Of a stretch of DNA of 64,000 nt, positions 54,285 to 63,630 are shown one piece after another (within the stretch, counting starts at the first letter, position 1; each line of letters starts with the position of its first letter). The translations under genes were made by a program, and so were the position numbers. Origin of the DNA: UBA10649 sp963700745 (GTDB lineage: Bacteria > Actinomycetota > Actinomycetes > S36-B12); NCBI GenBank assembly GCA_963700745.1, contig CAVOYT010000013.1, positions 248,001 through 312,000 of the forward strand, read 5' to 3'. The notes under the pieces are model-generated. The model worked only from the letters and a program-made list of their open reading frames with translations, was not told where the DNA came from and did no database searches.

Positions 54285-55136
54285 ATGGCCCACTTGAACG
54301 AGGTGCCCTTCGTCAAGGGCCACGGCACCGGCAACGACTTCGTCATCATTCCCGACGTCGACGGTCGACTGGACCTCACGCTCGACCAGGTCCGATGGCT
54401 CTGTGACCGACACCGCGGCATCGGCGCCGATGGGGTGCTGCGAGTCGTGCGCACCGAGCACGTCCCGGAGTTTGCCGATTTCGCTGCCGTGGCGGAGTAC
54501 TTCATGGACCACCGGAACGCCGACGGGTCGCTTGCCGAGATGTGCGGCAACGGCGCCCGTGTCTTCGTGCGCTACCTCGACGCCACGGGGCTGGTGACCG
54601 ACAACGACGTCACCATCGCCACGCGCGGGGGCCTGCGCAGCACCACGATCAACCCCGACCGCACGGTCACGATCGACATGGGCTCGGCCACGACTCCCCG
54701 AGCGCGCGCCCTGCCCCAGGTGAGGGTGGGTGACCACTCCTGGCCCGCCACCGGCGTCCTCGTCCCGAACCCGCACGCCGTCGTCTTCGTCGACGACCTG
54801 GCCGATGCGGGGGATCTGCGGTCTTCACCCGATGTCACGCCCTCGGACGTCTTCCCCGAAGGAGTCAACGTCGAGTTCGTCGTCGATCGCGGTCCCGAGC
54901 ACGTGTCGATGCGCGTGCACGAACGAGGGGTCGGGGAGACGCTCTCCTGCGGTACCGGCGCCTGCGCGGTTGCCTGGGCGGCCCGGCGACGGACGCCCGA
55001 CGTCGTGGGGGAGACGACCTGGCGCGTCGACGTCCCCGGCGGCACGCTGCACGTCACCGAGACCGCAACCGGCTCGATGCTGCTCACCGGACCGGCCGAG
55101 CTCGTCGCGCGCGGCACGGTGCTCCTGCCGGGCTAG
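54285..55136 (+). CDS. dapF: Diaminopimelate epimerase
   Basis: Converts LL-DAP to meso-DAP for peptidoglycan and lysine. The 283 residues have the two catalytic cysteines in ADGSLAEMCGNGARVFVRYL and TLSCGTGACAVAWAAR. The lead VPFVKGHGTGNDFVIIPD and GVNVEFV are also typical. ATG 54285 follows a -10 box. The stop codon TAG overlaps the stop of the convergent fdsD gene (CTAG), so both genes end on the same four bases. In relatives hflX commonly follows; here the formate operon does. Confidence 0.97.
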   Translation: MAHLNEVPFVKGHGTGNDFVIIPDVDGRLDLTLDQVRWLCDRHRGIGADGVLRVVRTEHVPEFADFAAVAEYFMDHRNADGSLAEMCGNGARVFVRYLDATGLVTDNDVTIATRGGLRSTTINPDRTVTIDMGSATTPRARALPQVRVGDHSWPATGVLVPNPHAVVFVDDLADAGDLRSSPDVTPSDVFPEGVNVEFVVDRGPEHVSMRVHERGVGETLSCGTGACAVAWAARRRTPDVVGETTWRVDVPGGTLHVTETATGSMLLTGPAELVARGTVLLPG

Positions 55137-55369
55137 CTCGCGCTCGAGGAAGCCGGTCGCAGCACCGACAGCGCCGCGCTGACGGCCGGGGTGACTGCTT
55201 CCGGCTCGTCTTGAGCGGCGGACGCGAGGTCATCCACCATGGTCGGCGCCCAGAACATGCGCAGGTGGTTGGCGGTCTGCTCGGCAGCTCGCGTAGCGTC
55301 CGGGACGCTCGCTGAGATCTGGTTCGCCATCCTGATGAGCTTCGCCCGGTGGTCGGCGCCCTCGGTCAT
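55133..55369 (-). CDS. fdsD: Formate dehydrogenase delta subunit (FdsD)
   Basis: A 78-residue protein: TEGADHRAKLIRMANQISASVPDATRAAEQTANHLRMFWAPTMVDDLASAAQ. The MANQI...HLRMFWAPTM sequence is characteristic of the small FdsD subunit of soluble NAD-dependent formate dehydrogenases, which is needed for assembly or stability of the complex. The ATG overlaps the fdsA stop by four bases. The stop shares bases with that of dapF. Confidence 0.88.
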   Translation of the reverse strand: MTEGADHRAKLIRMANQISASVPDATRAAEQTANHLRMFWAPTMVDDLASAAQDEPEAVTPAVSAALSVLRPASSSAS

Positions 55370-58149
55370 GCGCGTGCTCCCGCCAGGGAATCGGGCCGGA
55401 CCTCGACCGCCGTCACCTTGTACTCGGGGCAGTTGGTCGCCCAATCCGAATTGTCGGTCGTCACGACATTCGCACCGCTGACCGGGTGGTGGAACGTCGT
55501 GTAGACCACGCCGGGTGGCACCTCGTCGCTGATGCGCACGCGCATCGACGTGACGCCGGCGCGACTGCTGATCTGGATCCAGGTGCCGTCGGAGATGCCG
55601 CGCACCTCGGCGTCCGCTTCGTGCATGTCGAGCACGTCCTCCGGATGCCACGTCACGTTCGCCGTGCGACGCGTCTGGGCGCCGACGTTGTACTGGCTCA
55701 GGATCCGACCCGTGGTCAGGAGGAGCGGGTACTTGCGCGTGGTCCGTTCGTCGGTGGGCACGTAGGGCGTGGTGACGAAGTTGCCGAGGCCCCGGACGAA
55801 GCCCTCAGCGTGCATCGTTGGCGTGCCCACGGGCGCCGCCTCGTTGCAGGGCCATTGGACGCTGCCGACCCGGTCGAGCAGCGCGAACGAGACGCCAGCG
55901 AAGGTCGGCGTCAGTCTCGCGATCTCATCCATGATCTCGGCGGCCGAGTCGTAGTGCATCGGGTAGCCCAGTGCCGTCGCGAGATCGCAGGCCACCTCCC
56001 ACTCCGCCTTGCCCGTGCGGCTGGGCATGACCGGGCGCACTCTGTTGATCCGGCGTTCGGCGTTGGTGAAGGTGCCGTCCTTCTCCAGGAATGACGTACC
56101 CGGCAGGAAGACGTGCGCGAACGCGGCTGTCTCGTTGAGGAAGAGGTCCTGGACGATCACCAGGTCCATGGCTCCGAGGGCCGCCTTGACGTGACTGGTG
56201 TTGGGATCCGACTGCGCGAGGTCCTCGCCCTGGATGAAGATCGCCCGGAACGCGCCGATGGTGGCCTCGTCGAGCATGTTCGGGATCCGCAGCCCGGGCT
56301 CGGCTCGCAGTTGCGTGCCCCACGCGCCCTCGAACAGGTGGCGCACGGTGTCGTCGGACACGTGCCGGTAGCCGGGGAACTCGTGGGGGAAGGACCCCAT
56401 GTCGCAGGACCCCTGGACGTTGTTCTGCCCGCGGAGCGGGTTCACGCCGACGCCGCGGCGGCCGATGTTCCCGGTCGCCATCGCGAGGTTGGCGATCGCC
56501 ATGACCATGGTCGATCCCTGACTGTGCTCGGTGACCCCGAGGCCGTAGTAGATCGCCGCGTTGGGTGCCGCCGCATAGGCGCGGGCCGCGGATCGCAGTT
56601 GTTCGGCAGGTACGCCCACGTGCTCCGCAAGGTGCTCGGGGCTGTTCTCGGGCTGTCGGATGAACTCCTCCCACGCGGCGAACGACGCGGGGTCGCAGCG
56701 CTCGGCGACGAAGTCGCGATCCACCAGGTCCTCGGTGACAACGACATGGCTGATGGCGTTGATGACGGCGACGTTCGTCCCTGGGAGCAGCTGCAGATGG
56801 TGGGCGGCCTCGACGTGGGGCGAGCGCACGAGGTCGATGCGGCGCGGATCGATCACGATCAGGCCAGCCCCCTGGCGCAGGCGCCTCTTCAGTCGTGACG
56901 CGAACACCGGATGAGCATCCGTGGGGTTGGCGCCGATGACGACGACGAGGTCGGATTCCTCGACGGACGCGAAGTCCTGCGTTCCGGCCGAGGTGCCGAA
57001 CGTCTGCTTGAGGCCGTAGCCCGTGGGGGAGTGGCACACCCGTGCGCACGTGTCGACGTTGTTGTTGCCGAACGCCGCGCGGATCATCTTCTGGACGACA
57101 TAGACCTCCTCGTTCGTGCACCGGGAGGAGGTGATGCCGCCGATCGAGTCGATGCCGTGCTTGTCCTGGATCTGCCGCAGTCGGGATGCGGCAAATGCGA
57201 TGGCCTCGTCCCAGGTCGTCTCGCGCCAGGGGTCGTCGATGCCGTCGCGCACCATGGGGGACACGACCCGGTCAGGGTGGGTCGCGTAGCCCCAGGCGAA
57301 CCTGCCCTTCACGCACGAGTGACCGGCGTTGGCGCCGCCCTCCTTCGCGGGCACCATCCGGACCAGCTCATCCCCGCGCAGCTCGGCATTGAACGAGCAA
57401 CCCACGCCGCAGTACGCGCAGGTGGTCTTCACCGTCCGGGTGGGGAGGCCGAGGTCGACGACGCTCTTCTCCTCCAGGGTCGCGGTGGGGCAGGCCTGGA
57501 CGCAGGCGCCGCACGACACGCATTCGCTGTCGATGAACGGCTCGTCCGCCCCCGCGCTCACCTTCGATTCGAATCCGCGGCCGGAGATCGTCAGGGCGAA
57601 GGTGCCCTGCACCTCGCCGCAGGCGCGAACGCACCGGCTGCAGGCGATGCACTTGCTGGCGTCGAACGAGAAGTACGGGTTGCTCGAGTCGGTCGGTGCC
57701 TGCAGGTGGTTCTCGCCGTCGAACCCGTAGCGAACCTCGCGCAGGCCGACGACGCCGGCCATGTCCTGGAGCTCGCAGTCCCCGTTCGCGGGGCAGGTGA
57801 GGCAGTCGAGCGGGTGGTCGGAGATGTACAGCTCCATCACGCCGCGACGGATCTTGGCGACGTGCGGCGTCTGCGTGTGCACCACCATGCCGTCCTCGCA
57901 CGGGGTGGTGCATGACGCCGGCGTGCCCTTGCGGCCGTCGATGTCCACGACGCACATGCGGCAGGACCCGAAGGCCGCCAGGGAGTCCGTCGCACAGAGC
58001 TTCGGCACGGCCACGCCCGCCTCGGCCGCAGCCCGCAGGACCGAGGTGCCGGAGGGGACGGTGACCGCGATGCCGTCGACGGTGAGGGCGACCGACTCGT
58101 GCGAGGCGCGGGCAGGCGTCCCGTAGTCGATCTCGTCAGCGATGGTCAT
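55366..58149 (-). CDS. fdsA: NAD-dependent formate dehydrogenase, alpha subunit (molybdenum)
   Basis: 927 residues. Oxidises formate to CO2 at a molybdopterin site. The N-terminal 2Fe-2S domain has Cys52, 63, 66 and 80. His112 with Cys116, 119 and 125 forms a His-Cys3 4Fe-4S site. Two ferredoxin clusters follow at Cys167-177 and Cys210-220, then the MopB cluster Cys244, 247, 251 and 279. The molybdenum ligand is Cys372 in ARVCHSPTGYG, so this is a Cys and not a selenocysteine enzyme. GQNNVQGSCDMG is the pterin-binding segment. The gene is uninterrupted and overlaps fdsB by 14 bases and fdsD by four. Confidence 0.97.
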   Translation of the reverse strand: MTIADEIDYGTPARASHESVALTVDGIAVTVPSGTSVLRAAAEAGVAVPKLCATDSLAAFGSCRMCVVDIDGRKGTPASCTTPCEDGMVVHTQTPHVAKIRRGVMELYISDHPLDCLTCPANGDCELQDMAGVVGLREVRYGFDGENHLQAPTDSSNPYFSFDASKCIACSRCVRACGEVQGTFALTISGRGFESKVSAGADEPFIDSECVSCGACVQACPTATLEEKSVVDLGLPTRTVKTTCAYCGVGCSFNAELRGDELVRMVPAKEGGANAGHSCVKGRFAWGYATHPDRVVSPMVRDGIDDPWRETTWDEAIAFAASRLRQIQDKHGIDSIGGITSSRCTNEEVYVVQKMIRAAFGNNNVDTCARVCHSPTGYGLKQTFGTSAGTQDFASVEESDLVVVIGANPTDAHPVFASRLKRRLRQGAGLIVIDPRRIDLVRSPHVEAAHHLQLLPGTNVAVINAISHVVVTEDLVDRDFVAERCDPASFAAWEEFIRQPENSPEHLAEHVGVPAEQLRSAARAYAAAPNAAIYYGLGVTEHSQGSTMVMAIANLAMATGNIGRRGVGVNPLRGQNNVQGSCDMGSFPHEFPGYRHVSDDTVRHLFEGAWGTQLRAEPGLRIPNMLDEATIGAFRAIFIQGEDLAQSDPNTSHVKAALGAMDLVIVQDLFLNETAAFAHVFLPGTSFLEKDGTFTNAERRINRVRPVMPSRTGKAEWEVACDLATALGYPMHYDSAAEIMDEIARLTPTFAGVSFALLDRVGSVQWPCNEAAPVGTPTMHAEGFVRGLGNFVTTPYVPTDERTTRKYPLLLTTGRILSQYNVGAQTRRTANVTWHPEDVLDMHEADAEVRGISDGTWIQISSRAGVTSMRVRISDEVPPGVVYTTFHHPVSGANVVTTDNSDWATNCPEYKVTAVEVRPDSLAGARA

Positions 58150-59681
58150 CGTGGCTCCGATCGTTCATCTCGAAATCCTCGGCGAACCCGTGCAACGCGC
58201 TGAGGACCGGCATCGGCGTCAGGCCGCCCATCGCGCACAGCGACCCGTCGGCCATCACCTCGCACAGGTCGACGAGCAGCGCCCGGTTCGCGTCGGGCTG
58301 GTCGCCGGCGATGATCCGGTCGATCACCTCGACGCCGCGCACGCTGCCGATCCGACAGGGGGTGCACTTGCCGCATGACTCCTCGGCGCAGAACTCCATG
58401 GCGAACCGTCGCCTGCTGTGCCATGTCGACCGTGTCGTCGAAGACGACGACGCCGCCGTGCCCCAGCATGCCGCCGGCTGCGGCGAGCGCCTCGTAGTCC
58501 ATGGGGACGTCGAGTTGCGCGGCCGACAGGTACGCTCCCAGCGGCCCACCCACCTGCACGGCCCGCACGGGTCGGCCGCTGCGGGTGCCGCCGCCATAGC
58601 CGTCCACCAGTTCCCGCAGCGTGATCCCGAAGCCGGTCTCGACGATGCCGCCCTGTCGGACGTTCCCGGCCAGTTGGAAGACCTGGGTGCCCAGCGATCG
58701 GCCGGTGCCGTAGCCCGCGTACGCCTCGGCTCCTCGCTCGGCGATGAACGGGACGGCGGCGATGGACAGCACGTTGCCGATGAGGGTCGGCCTGCCGAAC
58801 AGTCCCTCGATCGCCGGAACGGGCGGCTTGGCCCGCACCATGCCGCGCCGACCCTCGATGCTCTCGAGCATCGCGGTCTCCTCACCGCAGACGTACGACC
58901 CGGCGCCGACGCGCACGTCGAGGTCGAATGCCCGACCGCTGCCGAGGACGTCGGGGCCCAGCCACCCCCGTGCTCGGGCGACGTCGATGGCGGCCCGCAT
59001 CATGCGGATGGCGTCCGGGTACTCCGACCGGATGTAGACGATCCCGGTGGTCGCGCCGACGCTGAGGCCGGCGATCGTGGCGCCCTCGATGAGGGTCAGC
59101 GGGTCGCCCTCCATCAGCATTCGGTCGGCGAACGTGCCGCTGTCGCCCTCGTCCGCGTTGACGCAGACGTACTTCTGGTCCGCGTCGGTCTGGGCGACGG
59201 TGCGCCACTTGATGCCCGCCGGGAACCCGGCTCCTCCGCGTCCGCGCAGTCCGGACGCGAGGATCGCCTCGACGCACGCCTCCGGTCCCAGCTCGATGGC
59301 GGCCGAGAGCCCCGCTAGCCCGCCGTGCGCGAGGAAGTCGTCGGCGTCGAGCGGGTCGATGACGCCGACGCGCGCAAAGGTCAGGCGGTCCTGGGACGCC
59401 AGCCAGGGCAGGTTCTCGACGATACCCAGCCGCAACGGGTGGGCACCGTCGCCGGAGATGGCCTGCGCCACCGAGTCCGCGTCGGACGGGGTCACCGGTC
59501 CGTAGCCGATGCGGCCCTCGGGGGTGTCCACCTCCACGAGGGGCTCGAGCCAGAGCAGCCCCCGGGAGCCGTGGGCGCCGGACGCGCGCGTCGGGAAGGC
59601 AGGGCGCCCAGCGCGGCGGCCACCTCGTCGGCTCCCACCGAACGGGCGGCGCTGTCCAGCGGGCACGTGGATCGTCGTCAT
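58136..59681 (-). CDS. fdsB: NAD-dependent formate dehydrogenase, beta subunit (frameshifted)
   Basis: About 515 residues. Carries FMN and NADH sites and the iron-sulfur path, related to NuoF. Visible: SGLRGRGGAGFPAGIKW, YVCVNADEGDSGTFADRMLMEGDP, the FMN loop ATIAGLSVGATTGIVYIRSEYP, and VGAGSYVCGEETAMLESIEGRRGMVRAKPP. After a frame break near 58405 the 4Fe-4S motif reads MEFCAEESCGKCTPCRIGSVRG. The N-terminus is also disturbed near 59600 (TTIHVP, then SAARSVGADEVAAALGALP in another frame). ATG 59681 overlaps the fdsG stop. It passes formate electrons to NAD. Confidence 0.94.
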
Positions 59682-60129
59682 GATCCGGCACCATCGCCGT
59701 CGAGGGAGCCCACCAGCGCATCCTTGGTGGCCCGCCCGATGAGGCGTCCGTTCACGGTGGCCGCGGGGCCCAGTGCGCAGTTGCCGACGCAGAAGACGTC
59801 GCGAACCTCGCCGTCGTCGCCGACCACCTCGTGAGCAGCCCGACGCAGGTCGCGTGACCCGACCGATTGGCAGGCCTCGCCCATGCAGACCTCGACCCGG
59901 ATCGCGGGCGGTGGCGCCTGGCGCAGGTCACGGTAGAAGGTCAGGACCCCGTACACGTCCGCACGGCTGACGTTGAACACCTCGGCCACGAACGGCACCG
60001 CCTCGGCGGGCACGTAGCCGAACTCCTCCTGGAGGGCCTGCAGGGCCATCAGGACCGGGCCGGGTCCGGTCGATCCGGTCGAGCACCTGCGCGCGCGCGC
60101 TCGGGCGACCACTCCTGGTTGAGCCTCAT
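59678..60129 (-). CDS. fdsG: NAD-dependent formate dehydrogenase, gamma subunit (NuoE-like; one frameshift)
   Basis: A thioredoxin-fold 2Fe-2S protein of about 150 residues. The start MRLNQEWSPERARA, then after a frame break near 60075 PGPVLMALQALQEEFGYVPAEAVPFVAEVFNVSRADVYGVLTFYRDLR. The four cluster cysteines lie in VEVCMGEACQSVGS and DVFCVGNCALGPAATVNG. ATG 60129 overlaps the fdhD stop; its own stop overlaps fdsB. In Cupriavidus the order is fdsGBACD; here the fdhD homologue stands in front of fdsG instead. Confidence 0.93.
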
Positions 60130-60942
60130 GCGTGGGCTCCCGTCGCGAGTCGCTCGGCGCCGGAGTACACGTTGATACGGCCGCCCCGGGCGAAGCCCGC
60201 CACGACGAGGCCGTGGGCTCGGGCGAGGTCGATCGCCAGGCTGGTGGGACCCGAGACCGCCACGACCGCGCCGACGCTCGCGGTCAGCGCCTTGTGCACG
60301 ATCTCGTACGACACTCGTCCGCTGACGACGAGGACGTGGTCGGTGAGCGGAACCCGATCCTCGAACAGCGCTTTGCCGATGGCCTTGTCCACGGCGTTGT
60401 GCCGACCGACGTCCTCCCGGACCCACAGCAGGTCGAGGTCGGGCGAGACGAGCGCCGCGGCGTGGAGGGCCCCCGTCTGGTCGAACATGCGCTGCCCTGA
60501 GCGCATGGTCTCGATCAGTGCGGGGATGTCGTCCGAGGGCAGGTGCCAGCCTGGGCTATGGAGCGGCGCGTCAGGCCCGCTGAAGGCGGCCAGGACGTCC
60601 GCGCTGCACACGCCGCACGCGCTGCTCGTGACGAAGGCTCGGGCGCGCGGCGCCGTCACTCCGGGGGCGAGGCGTGATCCGCACCGTGTCGACCTCATCC
60701 TCGGACTGCGTGGCGAAGGCACCCATGCCGGCGATGTCCCCGGGTCGCCGGACCCCGGACTCGTTGACCAGCCAGCCGGCGACGAGCTCCAGGTCGTGGC
60801 CGGGCGTGCGCATGGTGGTGACGAGGGCCTCACCATCGAGAACGATGGTGAGCGGTGACTCGACGGCGACGACGTCCGTCGTGGCACCCGGTTCGCCGTC
60901 GACGACCCGGACGATGCCACGTCGGCTCGTCGTCACGCCCAT
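60126..60942 (-). CDS. fdhD: Formate dehydrogenase accessory sulfurtransferase FdhD (one frameshift)
   Basis: Transfers sulfur to the molybdenum cofactor before insertion into FdsA. Lead GVTTSRRGIVRVVDGEPGATTDVVAVESPLTIVLDGEAL, then TPGHDLELVAGWLVNESGV, and after a frame break near 60665 AFVTSSACGVCSADVLAAF with the paired cysteines. DLLWVREDVGRHNAVDKAIGKAL, TDHVLVVSGRVSYEIVHKAL and GFARGGRINVYSGAERL complete it. Corrected length about 272 residues; the span is one over a multiple of three. It begins 27 bases after the fhs stop. Confidence 0.94.
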
Positions 60943-60969
60943 GTCGGGCCAGTCATCCGCACGGGTCCA

Positions 60970-62638
60970 TCAGAACAGGCCAACGACCTGGCCGTCAACG
61001 AGGTCGATGCGCTCGCTAGAGGGGACCTTGGGCAGGCCGGGCATCGTCATGATGTCCCCGCAGACCATCACGATGAACTCGGCGCCGGCGGCGAGTCGGA
61101 CCTCACGGATGTTGACACTGTGGCCGTTCGGGGCACCCCGCAGGCCCGGATCCGTGGAGAAGGAGTACTGGGTCTTGGCCACGCAGACGGGGAAGTGGCC
61201 GTACCCCTGGGCCTCGAGTTCCCTGATCTGGGCGCGAATCTTCGCGTCTGCGGTCACCTCGCTGGCCCCGTAGACGCGAGTGGCGATCGCGGTGATCTTG
61301 CTCCACAGGCTCGCCTCGTCGTCGTAGACGAAGGTCATCGACGAGGGGCGTTCGCACAGCGCGACGACGCGTCCGGGCGAGATCCTCGGCACCCTTGCCG
61401 CCATCGGACCAGTGGGAGGCGAGCACCACGTCGACGCCGAGCGCATTGACCCGCTCATTGAGAAGGGCGAGCTCGGCTGAGGTATCGGTATCGAATCGGT
61501 TGATGGACACGACGCAGGGCAGTCCGTAGACGTCCCGCACGTTGCTGACGTGACGTTCGAGGTTGACCATCCCCTTCTCGAGCGCGCCCAGGTCCTCCGA
61601 GGTGATCGTCTTGAGGTCCTGGCCACCGTGGTACTTGAGCGCCCGAACGGTGGCGACGATCACGACGGCGGACGGACGCAGGCCGGACTTACGGCACTTG
61701 ATGTCGACGAACTTCTCGGCGCCGAGATCTGCACCGAACCCAGCCTCCGTAACGACATAGTCGGCCAGCTTCAGGGCAGAAGTCGTGGCGATGACCGAGT
61801 TGCAGCCGTGTGCGATGTTCGCGAACGGTCCACCATGCACGAACGCCGGAGTGTGCTCGAGTGTCTGGACCAGGTTGGGCGCGAGGGCGTCCTTGAGCAG
61901 TACGGTCATGGCGCCGTTGGCGTTGAGGTCTCGGGCCCGGATCGGCTCCCGGTCCCGCGTGTACGCCACGACGATGTTCCCGAGCCGCTCCTTGAGGTCC
62001 TCCAGCGACGTGGCGAGGCAGAAGATCGCCATGATCTCTGACGCCACGACGATGTCGAAGCCGTCCTCGCGGGGGTAGCCGTTGCCGGGTCCGCCCAGCG
62101 CGACCGTGATGTCTCGCAGCGCGCGGTCGTTCATGTCGACCACGCGCTTCCAGGTCACCCGACGCACATCGATGCCCAGCGCATTGCCGTGGTGCACGTG
62201 ATTGTCGATGAGGGCCGCCAGCAGGTTGTTCGCGAGTCCGATCGCGCTGAAGTCGCCCGTGAAGTGAAGGTTGATGTCCTCCATCGGCACGATCTGTGCG
62301 TAACCGCCGCCTGCTGCCCCGCCCTTCATGCCGAACACCGGGCCCAACGAGGGCTCTCGCAGGCAGATCATGGTTCGCTTGCCGATGTGGGTCAGGCCGT
62401 CTCCGAGGCCCACGCTGGTGGTTGTCTTGCCCTCGCCGGCCGGCGTCGGGCTGATCGCGGTGACCAGGATCAGCTTGGAGTCGGCCTTCTCGGGCAACGA
62501 GGCGAGGTACTGCAGCGAGACCTTCGCCTTGAAGTGGCCGTACGGCTCGACGGAGGCCTCGGGGATGCCGAGCCGGTCCGCGACCACGCTGATCGGGTCC
62601 ATGGTGGCGGCCTGGGCGATCTCGATGTCTGGGGGCAC
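60970..62638 (-). CDS. fhs: Formate-tetrahydrofolate ligase (one frameshift)
   Basis: ATP-driven formation of 10-formyl-THF from formate; reversible in some organisms. The lead PPDIEIAQAATMDPISVVADRLGI, the P-loop SPTPAGEGKTTTSVGLGDGL (about residues 63-82) and CLREPSLGPVFGMKGGAAGGGYAQIVPMEDINLHFTGD are diagnostic. LEKGMVNLERHVSNVRDVYGLP lies in the second half. A surplus base near 61395 breaks the frame; the corrected end is VRLAAGAEFIVMVCGDIMTMPGLPKVPSS to the stop. About 556 residues. GTG 62638 follows AAGGAG. It stands between etfA and fdhD in one transcript. Confidence 0.96.
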
Positions 62639-62677
62639 GAGCGACTCCTTGAGAGTGGGAGATGAGGGAGGTCCGCG

Positions 62678-63630
62678 TCAGTTGGCAGTGGCCGCGCGTG
62701 CCTTCTCGATGAGCAGCGGCAGGAAGGCGTGGACGTCGCCGACGACCGCGTAGTCGGCGGCCAGCATCATCGGCGCCTGAGCGTCGGTGTTGACGGCGAC
62801 GATGGTCTTGCTGTTCTTGCAGCCGGCCAGGTGCTGCGTGGCTCCACTGATCCCGAACGCCAGGTACAGGTCGGGTGCCACCTTCGTGCCGGTCTGGCCG
62901 ACCTGCTCGGCATGCGGGCGCCAGCCCTCGCTCGTGACCACGCGCGAGCAGCCGACCGTCCCGTGCAGCAGATCGGCCAGCTGCTCCAGGAGGGCGAACG
63001 GCTCGGGTCCGCCCATGCCACGGCCGCCGGAGACGACGACCTTCGACTCCGCGAGGGTGACTCCGGTCGCCGCCGCTCCGACACGATCGACGATCCGAAC
63101 CGCAAGATCGGCATCGTCGAGGTCGGGAGTGAAGGCCTGCAGAGCTCCGCCAGCGGGCGACTCGGTGGCCGTCACGGAGTGCGCAAGGACAGTTGCGCAG
63201 CAGCGTCGGTGCGATGACGGAGGACTCCTCGAGCAGGTTGCCGCCCCACCGGGCGCGAGTGACCTCGAAGGGCGAGCCGATGGTGATCTCGACGCAGTCC
63301 GTCGCCAAGGGGGCATCGAGGAACGCGGCGACGTGTGCCATCACCTCGTTGCCACGGGCGAGTGCCACCGGCCAGAACACAGGCGGGGGAGAGCGTTTCG
63401 ATCAACTGCACGATGGACTTGGCGATGGCGCGGGGCGCATAGTCCGAGAGGCCCGCATGCTCGGCGACGTGCACGACGCTGGCGCCGTAGGCGGCAGCGG
63501 TTGCCGCCGCCGGAGCGTCGCCGGCCACGACGGCCTGCACGTCAGAATCGAGGCTACGGGCGAGGGTCAGCGCCTGCGAGAGAGACCGGGTCGGCCACAC
63601 CCCGGTCATGTCGACATGGACGAGTATCAC
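62678..63630 (-). CDS. etfA: Electron transfer flavoprotein, alpha subunit (two frameshifts)
   Basis: FAD-binding subunit of ETF. N-terminal part VILVHVDMTGVWPTRSLSQALTLARSLDSDVQAVVAG. After breaks near 63385 and 63190 the C-terminal FAD domain is seen: KVVVSGGRGMGGPEPFALLEQLADLL, VGQTGTKVAPDLYLAFGISGATQHLAGCKNSKTIVAVNTDAQAPMMLAADYAVVGD. This is the standard ETF alpha signature. The GTG start overlaps the etfB stop (GTGA). It accepts electrons from flavin dehydrogenases and hands them to the membrane chain. The partner dehydrogenase is not in the window. Confidence 0.94.

Noticed and set aside
55366..58149. Selenocysteine formate dehydrogenase
   Set aside because: The active-site position reads a plain Cys codon (Cys372 in ARVCHSPT) and the frame has no internal TGA.
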